A stretch of 40,411 nt of DNA from Betaproteobacteria bacterium (GTDB taxonomy: Bacteria > Pseudomonadota > Gammaproteobacteria > Burkholderiales > Thiobacteraceae): positions 1 through 40,411 of the forward strand of contig JANYAU010000132.1 in assembly GCA_025361165.1 (NCBI GenBank), given 5' to 3'. The translations under genes and the position numbers were made by a program. Under the pieces are notes generated by a model that was given only the letters and a program-made list of their open reading frames with translations, had not been told where the DNA came from and searched no databases. Of the stretch, positions 35,689 to 40,411 are shown one piece after another; the stretch's first letter is position 1; each line of letters begins with the position of its first letter.

Positions 35689-35803
35689 CCCCAATAGCCA
35701 CACCGTATCTAGGTACCCCCTAAAACTCCACGCCATTTCTGCCGATAACAAGCATGACAGGGGTGATCCTCACCTGCTGCGCAGTAACTATTTAGCCCGG
35801 ATC

Positions 35804-37429
35804 ATGGACATCAATTTCGAGGAAAAACGGGTTCTGATCATTGACGCTCACGCAGGCATGCGCTCGTCCATGCGCGGGATCCTCAGCGGCTTCGGTGTGG
35901 TGCATGTGGAAATGGCAAACACCGCGAACGACGCGATCCGACGGCTTCAGACCAAACCCTTCGACATCATTATTTGCGACTATTTCTTGGGCGACGGCTC
36001 GGACGGCCAGCAACTCTTAGAGCAATTGCGGCATGAAAATCTCATTAGCCTCTCGACCATTTTCATTATGGTCACCGCCGAAAGTGTGTACGAAAGAGTC
36101 GTCTCCGCAGTTGAACTCGCGCCGGACGATTATTTGATCAAGCCGTTTTCCCCCGAAGTGCTGAGAAGCCGGCTGGGGCGAGTGATGTTGAAAAAACTCG
36201 CGTTCGCGCCTATCTATCGGCTGATCGCGGAAGATAAATTGGCGGAAGCCATCCGCGCCTGCGCTGATCTGGCTCAGCACAACAAAAAATACCTCATCGA
36301 TTTCTTGCGGCTACTTGCCGAGCTGTATGTGGCGCAGGGCAATTTCGACGAGGCGCAAAAAATTTATCAACAAGTCGTGGGCATGCGCGCGGTGCCGTGG
36401 GCTCGGATGGGATTGGCGACTATGTTGCATTACAAAGGCCGCCATCTTGAAGCCGAAACGTTATTGAACGAGGTTATCGAAGAAGCGCCGGAATACATGG
36501 CTGCATACGATTTGTTATCCAAGGTATGCGAAGCACAGGAGAAAAACGAACAGGCGCAACACGTGCTGGAGCGCGCCGCAGCAGCCTCGCCCTACACGCT
36601 GCATCGCCAGAAGGAAATGGGGCAACTCGCCATGCGCAATAATGATCTGGCGTCGGCAGAGGAGGCGTTTGGGCGCGTGGTGGAGCGCGGCAAGACTTCG
36701 TTTTTCCGCGCCGCGGACGATTACGCGAATTTGTCGCGGGTGCAAATGGAACGCGGCAAGTTCAATGACGCTCTGCATACGCTACGCGACGCGCGTGCCT
36801 CATTCAACAACTCGCCCGACGTGACGTTCACAACATCTATCATGGAAAGCCTAATCTATAAAAAGACGGGCGACGAAGATGCATCGATCAAGGCGCTGGA
36901 TACCGCATTGGAGGTGCAACAAGCGCATGCGCTAAAGCTTGAAGATGACCTCACGCTCGACCTAGCCAAGGCCTGTTTCGCGCACAATAAGGAAACAGAA
37001 GCCAAAGGCTTAATTGATACCCTGGTGTGCAACAATCACGATAGCGCCGCGCTGATCCAAAAGGCGAAGCAACTATTCGAATCGATAGGCAAGGGCGAAG
37101 AAGGCAGCGCGCTGGTGGACGGCAGCGTCAAAGCCATCATCCAGATCAACAACCAGGGCGTGCTTAAAGCGCAACAAGGCGATTTGGATGGGTCGGTGCA
37201 ATTACTGACTGAAGCCGCGACAAAAATGCCGGAGAACATACAAATCGTGCTCAATGCCGCGCAAGCGTTGCTGGTGCATATCGATAAACGCGGCTGGAAC
37301 GAAAACCATATGGCCGCCGCACAGCGCTATCTCGAGGTAGCGCGTGGCAAAAACGCAAGCCATCCAAAACTGCTCGCCATCAACCAGCTGGCGCACGAAG
37401 TGGCAAGAAAATACGGGGTCGCGGCCTGA
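35804..37429 (+). CDS. Response regulator fused to a TPR array
   Basis: 541 residues. Receiver domain 1-130: D14 in LIIDAHAGMR, phospho-acceptor D59 in DIIICDYFLGDG, K in DDYLIKPFSPE. The rest is helical TPR-like repeats, e.g. LAELYVAQGNFDEAQKIYQQ, LATMLHYKGRHLEAETLLNE, LSRVQMERGKFNDALHTLRD and NNQGVLKAQQGDLDGSVQLL. No DNA-binding or enzymatic domain, so output is presumably by protein contact. No kinase is adjacent. A 26-codon frame begins at the overlapping ATG 37429 and ends at 37509 inside the convergent gene; I do not call it. Confidence 0.88.
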   Translation: MDINFEEKRVLIIDAHAGMRSSMRGILSGFGVVHVEMANTANDAIRRLQTKPFDIIICDYFLGDGSDGQQLLEQLRHENLISLSTIFIMVTAESVYERVVSAVELAPDDYLIKPFSPEVLRSRLGRVMLKKLAFAPIYRLIAEDKLAEAIRACADLAQHNKKYLIDFLRLLAELYVAQGNFDEAQKIYQQVVGMRAVPWARMGLATMLHYKGRHLEAETLLNEVIEEAPEYMAAYDLLSKVCEAQEKNEQAQHVLERAAAASPYTLHRQKEMGQLAMRNNDLASAEEAFGRVVERGKTSFFRAADDYANLSRVQMERGKFNDALHTLRDARASFNNSPDVTFTTSIMESLIYKKTGDEDASIKALDTALEVQQAHALKLEDDLTLDLAKACFAHNKETEAKGLIDTLVCNNHDSAALIQKAKQLFESIGKGEEGSALVDGSVKAIIQINNQGVLKAQQGDLDGSVQLLTEAATKMPENIQIVLNAAQALLVHIDKRGWNENHMAAAQRYLEVARGKNASHPKLLAINQLAHEVARKYGVAA

Positions 37430-37481
37430 TGTCTACCCCGCCGGACCTGAGCGCGTTGGCTGCCGATCAATCGCAGCATGG

Positions 37482-38102
37482 TTATTTGAACTTACATGGC
37501 CCTGCTTGAAAATTCGGGCAGGTCGTCTTGAGGCCGGTTCGCACATCCAGCATATTCGCATCGGAAAAATCGGCGGCACTCAAATCGGCGCCTTCAAAGT
37601 TCGCATTGGCAAGCTCGGCAAAAAGAAAGCTCGCTTCGTAAAAGTCCGCGCCTTCGAAGTTCACTCCTTTTAACTCTGCTCCTTCGAAATTCACATACTC
37701 CAATTTCGCATGCCGGAAACTCGCGCCGGTCGCGCTGGCTTGATACAAATTGGCTCGACTCGCCACTGCGTCGTCTAAATTAGTCTTGGCGAGTTGGCTG
37801 CCGCTTAGATTGACGCCACTGATATTGGCGTGTGATAAATTGGCGCCGTTCAGAATAGCGTTGCGCATATCCGCCCCAAGCAACACTGCGCTCGCCAAGT
37901 TAGCGCCGCTCAAATTGGCGCCGGCCAGGTTCGCGCCGATGAGATTAATGCCAGCCAAATTCACTTGAGTCAGATTGCAATTTTGACACGCATTGGTGCG
38001 CAGCAATTGCGCGGCCGCGCTTTTCCCGGCAAGCTCCTGCGCCCAGCCAATACCTACCGACATTCCGAGCATGGAAACAAATAGGAGGTGGCGCGTATTC
38101 AT
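37482..38102 (-). CDS. Exported pentapeptide-repeat protein
   Basis: 206 residues. Signal peptide (LLFVSMLGMSVGIGWA), then a C39-x2-C42 pair (NACQNCNL), then about 28 pentapeptide repeats A(N/D)LxG/x: for example LIGANLAGANLSGANLASA and NFEGAELKGVNFEGADF. These should fold into a right-handed quadrilateral beta-helix in the periplasm. The C-terminus has a second cysteine pair region (TTCPNFQAGPC). GGAGG lies 4 nt before the ATG. Function is unknown; it is downstream of the His-containing secreted protein and Tat protein on the same strand and may be co-expressed with them. Confidence 0.85.
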   Translation of the reverse strand: MNTRHLLFVSMLGMSVGIGWAQELAGKSAAAQLLRTNACQNCNLTQVNLAGINLIGANLAGANLSGANLASAVLLGADMRNAILNGANLSHANISGVNLSGSQLAKTNLDDAVASRANLYQASATGASFRHAKLEYVNFEGAELKGVNFEGADFYEASFLFAELANANFEGADLSAADFSDANMLDVRTGLKTTCPNFQAGPCKFK

Positions 38103-38127
38103 CTAGCCTCCAGCCGTTGCGGTTCGC

Positions 38128-38568
38128 TTACTTCTTGGTGGCTTCAAACGCAAAGCGTGTCTGAAGTGGCTTCTGCCCTTTCATCGTCACGGTAGCGACC
38201 GCCTTGGCCTGACTATTTGCGCGAATCTTCGGGTCCTTGCCCGCGAGCCCATTCGCGCCGCTTGGCGTGAGATTGACGTTGACGACGCCAGCTTCGGTTA
38301 CCAGTTTTATGTTGCCGGTCGCACCCGTCGTGGACTGCGGCTTGTCGCCGTGGTCGGTCACCCACATGCGTAATTCGCCGTTGGCCAGCACCATTTCGAA
38401 ATGGTATTGCTCGACCATGCGCAGCTTGCCGCCATGCGCACCGGTGAGGGTTTCCAGGTATTCATTACTATGCGCCAACACGGCCGACGGCAGGCCTGCC
38501 AAAACAAAACCGGCGGCTAGCAGCAGTCGCTGCAAGCAGCGCGTGAAATCGAATTTTATAACTTGCAT
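38128..38568 (-). CDS. Secreted small protein with a GAHGG motif
   Basis: 146 residues from ATG 38568 (GGAG 6 nt upstream; signal peptide LLLAAGFVLAGLPSAVLA with cleavage before H33). The mature part begins HSNEYLETLTGAHGGKLRM and continues as a small beta domain (FEMVLANGELRMWVTDHGDKP, ATVTMKGQKPL). The HGG motif and following strand pattern resemble N-terminal metal-handling domains found attached to heavy-metal RND adaptors; that link is by eye only. Histidines 33, 45, 56 and 73 could bind copper. It is separated from the upstream Tat-protein gene by a terminator-like hairpin. Confidence 0.7.
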   Translation of the reverse strand: MQVIKFDFTRCLQRLLLAAGFVLAGLPSAVLAHSNEYLETLTGAHGGKLRMVEQYHFEMVLANGELRMWVTDHGDKPQSTTGATGNIKLVTEAGVVNVNLTPSGANGLAGKDPKIRANSQAKAVATVTMKGQKPLQTRFAFEATKK

Positions 38569-38578
38569 TTCTCGCTCC

Positions 38579-38616
38579 AAAAAAAACGTGCCGCCGCCCA
38601 AGCGGACTGCGGCACG
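38579..38616 (-). terminator. Intrinsic terminator/attenuator between the Tat protein and GAHGG genes
   Basis: On the minus strand, CGTGCCGC and GCGGCACG form a perfect 8-bp stem followed by eight T residues. The T-run abuts the Shine-Dalgarno GGAG of the next gene, so that gene is transcribed only by readthrough, from an internal promoter, or after regulated antitermination. The hairpin is seen directly; the regulation is inference. Confidence 0.7.
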
Positions 38617-38625
38617 CAGGGGAGA

Positions 38626-40092
38626 TTAAACAGAGGTGCTGCGCGAGGACTTCATGCCTTCCCAGTCCTTGGGCACCACCACATGGTCGTGATGGCCGGC
38701 GGCGCTGGGGAGACGTGCTTCGATTTTGTCGGTATCGACATTGAGCACCACCAAGCCCGACTGCCCGCCCTGATTCCCGCTATATACGGTGGTCATGTAC
38801 TTACCATCCACCGTGCAATCGCAAGTATGGGGATCGGGTCCCGTGTCCCACTTGTGAACCACCTGCCAGGACTTGGTGTCCACCTTGGCGATATAGCCAT
38901 TGTTCGGCTTACGCGCCCACATGGTGAAGTAGGCCCAACGCGAATCCGGCACATTGCCCATATGCAGCGGCAAGTACTTGTTGCCGAAGCCTTCGACAAA
39001 CGCTTCTTTTTTCCACTTGAGCGGATTCGGATCGGTTGCCCGGTAAACGGCGATGTTGTTCTGCAGCACATTGTTGCATGCGACAAAGTGTTCGCCGCTC
39101 GGCAAGAAGCCTGCTTCATGCAAAGGAGTGAGCACCGATGGTACGGCAAACGTCCAAGTGAAGCCTTGCTGCTTAACCAGCGGGAAGTTGTCCGGCGAAC
39201 CTTTCGCGGTCGAGAGCAGCGCTTTGACCTCCCAGGTACGGGTATCGATAATCGCACAGCACCCTAGGCGACGCACCAGGATCGCACCCAGCGGCAGCGT
39301 GGGATGCCAGGTAAACGCATCCACGAATACCGCGGTCGGATCAGCCGGCATCAGTTCCTCGCCCAGCATCGCTTCATGCGAGGTTTTCATACCCTTGCGG
39401 CCTTGGAAATCGAACTTGCCGGTGGCGGGATCGGGGAACACATGGCTGACATTGACTTGGCGTGCAATCGGGTCATAGTCCACGCGCATCGCCTTGATGA
39501 TCTTCGGGTTGTCATCAATCGTCGTAATCAGCACCATGTCTTTCTGCCCATCGGCGAAGGCCACGTATTTGTTCGCATTCTCGCCCACACCGATCGAGAC
39601 ATGCACGCCGAGCGCCATGCCCGTGGTCGCGGCAATGTCGTTCACCACCGTAATCGAGTTTTGCTTGCCCGAGCCGTCGAAGCGCATCTTGAACATTTTG
39701 AAGTCGCCGCGATCGCGCCACTCCGGAGAGTTTTCGTTGACGTAGGGCGACATCGGCGGCTGCATGGTTTGGTAAAAATCGAAGCCTTTGTAAGGATCAG
39801 CCGAGGGCATGGCGGCGATATGATGCGGGATCGGCATATTGACCCCCGCCACGCCATAATTGAACCAGGCCAGCGTTTCCGGAACAGCGAGATCCAGCGC
39901 CTGCACCGTGCCGTTATACTTGCCCGGTATCGCCAAAACATTGCCTTCAAATTTCTTAAAAAACTCGGCCTGTGCTTCGCCTATCGGATTATGGCGTGCG
40001 GCAAAGCTTGATCCGGAACTCAACATTCCGCCCGCACCGGCCAAACCAGCGGCAAGCGATCCTTTCATAAAATCACGTCGAGAGATTGGCAC
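38626..40092 (-). CDS. Tat-exported beta-propeller-like protein with NosZ-like histidine spacing
   Basis: 488 residues from GTG 40092, which has an ideal AGGAGG 8 nt upstream. The N-terminus ISRRDFMKGSLAAGLAGAGG is a twin-arginine signal, implying export of a folded, probably cofactor-bearing protein. Repeated strands such as GTVQALDLAVPETLAWF, GAILVRRLGCCAIIDTRTWE and SGLVVLNVDTDKIEARL look like propeller blades. Histidines fall at 90-91, 164, 325, 377, 422 and 467-468, a spacing that resembles the CuZ ligands of nitrous-oxide reductase, but there is no C-terminal CuA domain. Not confidently assigned to a named family; a YVTN/NosZ-N-like propeller is the best description. Confidence 0.65.
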   Translation of the reverse strand: MPISRRDFMKGSLAAGLAGAGGMLSSGSSFAARHNPIGEAQAEFFKKFEGNVLAIPGKYNGTVQALDLAVPETLAWFNYGVAGVNMPIPHHIAAMPSADPYKGFDFYQTMQPPMSPYVNENSPEWRDRGDFKMFKMRFDGSGKQNSITVVNDIAATTGMALGVHVSIGVGENANKYVAFADGQKDMVLITTIDDNPKIIKAMRVDYDPIARQVNVSHVFPDPATGKFDFQGRKGMKTSHEAMLGEELMPADPTAVFVDAFTWHPTLPLGAILVRRLGCCAIIDTRTWEVKALLSTAKGSPDNFPLVKQQGFTWTFAVPSVLTPLHEAGFLPSGEHFVACNNVLQNNIAVYRATDPNPLKWKKEAFVEGFGNKYLPLHMGNVPDSRWAYFTMWARKPNNGYIAKVDTKSWQVVHKWDTGPDPHTCDCTVDGKYMTTVYSGNQGGQSGLVVLNVDTDKIEARLPSAAGHHDHVVVPKDWEGMKSSRSTSV

Positions 40093-40150
40093 TTGATATT
40101 CCTCCTAAATAATGACTGAACGCGCAACTCGTTTCGAGCCGTGCAATGCT

Positions 40151-40314
40151 TTAAATGTCGCCCTTCTTCCACTGCTGAGGGCCGACAAAGATTTTCTCGA
40201 TGGCGCCCTTGTCACTGACGACGTAGGAAGTCGGCAGCCCGCGGAATGCTAGACGGTTGGACAGGCCGGTCGGACTCAATGCATCGTTTGGCGCGACATA
40301 CATCGGACGCTTAT
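40151..40314 (-). pseudogene. Thioredoxin/TlpA-like C-terminal fragment, interrupted by an IS
   Basis: An open frame of 54 codons ends at TAA 40151. The text LAFRGLPTSYVVSDKGAI contains a cis-proline loop and following strand as in TlpA/SCO-like thioredoxins, then IFVGPQQWKKGDI. The upstream part, which would carry the CxxC active site, is replaced at about 40315 by sequence resembling an insertion-sequence end. The stop lies 58 bp before the Tat protein's start, so the intact gene probably led that operon. Confidence 0.6.
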
Positions 40315-40411
40315 GGGCACTTCTATAAATTCCCCGATCCCGCTACACTTCGAACATGCAAACGAGCCTATTTGACCTTGAGAACCGCTACGCCAGTTTG
40401 AGCGCAGCGGG
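40315..40411 (+). mobile_element. Left end of an IS5-family-like insertion sequence
   Basis: From about 40315 the sequence changes to GGGCACTTCTATAAATTCCC, a plausible terminal inverted repeat, then 41 bp after its start a transposase-like start codon. The thioredoxin frame to the left is broken at the same point. The right end and target duplication are outside the window, so the boundary and family are provisional. Confidence 0.55.
40356..40411 (+). CDS. IS5-family transposase, N-terminal 19 residues only
   Basis: ATG 40356 opens MQTSLFDLENRYASLSAAG, which resembles the conserved N-terminus of one IS5-group transposase subfamily (a 'MQ..FFD...R...L...GDPL' start, from memory). It runs off the window edge. 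No catalytic residue is visible. Confidence 0.55.
   Translation, partial: MQTSLFDLENRYASLSAA

Noticed and set aside
37429..37509. 26-codon frame starting at the RR-TPR stop
   Set aside because: ATG overlaps the stop, but the frame is very short, unrecognised, and runs into the convergent pentapeptide gene; support is too weak for a gene call.
39304..40011. Long plus-strand open frame opposite the Tat-protein gene
   Set aside because: It lies wholly antisense to a gene with Tat signal and strong ribosome-binding site, is rich in His/Arg as expected of a complement frame, and shows no recognisable domain.
1..40411. rRNA, tRNA, CRISPR array, prophage or attachment site
   Set aside because: None seen by eye on either strand; gaps between genes are short and do not hold cloverleaf-like or evenly spaced repeat patterns.

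Overview
The window looks like an ordinary chromosomal segment of a moderately GC-rich Gram-negative bacterium, most likely a betaproteobacterium (perhaps Nitrosomonadales-like; the order is a guess). The main clue is the gene order cutA - dsbD - tlpA-like - aroQ - accB - accC - prmA - zinc-ribbon/DUF3426 protein, familiar from betaproteobacterial genomes. RND efflux genes, Tat and Sec signal peptides, an outer-membrane lipoprotein and DsbD all indicate a periplasm. I see no rRNA, tRNA, CRISPR array or phage genes. The only mobile element is the left end of an insertion sequence at the right edge.

Layout. 1-1263: a truncated 2Fe-2S ferredoxin/reductase gene (minus) divergent from a YeeZ-like SDR. 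1315-12982: an envelope-stress and efflux unit, with a Spy/CpxP-like periplasmic protein divergent from response regulator, sensor kinase, mdtA, mdtB, mdtC and a NodT-type outer-membrane factor. 13027-21304: fxsA (minus), then the long plus-strand run cutA, dsbD, a TlpA-like thioredoxin, aroQ, accB, accC, prmA, a zinc-ribbon protein and a YchJ-like protein. 21362-24491: a self-contained cassette headed by a GbsR/MarR-type regulator with a perfect palindromic operator; a second, degenerate copy precedes the next gene. The cassette carries a small membrane protein, an SDR, a DoxX-like fragment, a DUF2269 membrane protein and a DCC1-type thiol protein. 24608-29233: a 41-codon small gene, a CreD-like membrane protein and a small one-TM protein (all minus), divergent from a response regulator/kinase pair resembling the 'proteobacterial dedicated sortase' two-component family, but with no sortase in view. 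29333-35582: HDOD protein, then (minus) prlC, an SH3 membrane protein, a DUF4124/glutaredoxin-like protein, exonuclease III and cytochrome b561, with a gamma-class carbonic anhydrase divergent from prlC. 35804-37429: response regulator fused to a TPR array. 37482-40411: a minus-strand exported-protein cluster (pentapeptide-repeat protein, His-containing secreted protein, Tat-exported beta-propeller-like protein, thioredoxin-like fragment) whose upstream end is cut by an IS5-like element.

How it fits together. Periplasmic thiol and metal chemistry recurs: DsbD with a duplicated N-terminal domain, two TlpA-like proteins, CutA, a DCC1 protein and the Tat-exported protein. The Spy-like gene beside a two-component system and mdtABC mirrors the BaeSR regulon logic of enterobacteria. 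The least explained part is the 38-40 kb cluster. Its Tat protein has a histidine spacing that recalls the N2O-reductase propeller but lacks a CuA domain, and its downstream gene sits directly behind a terminator-like hairpin.
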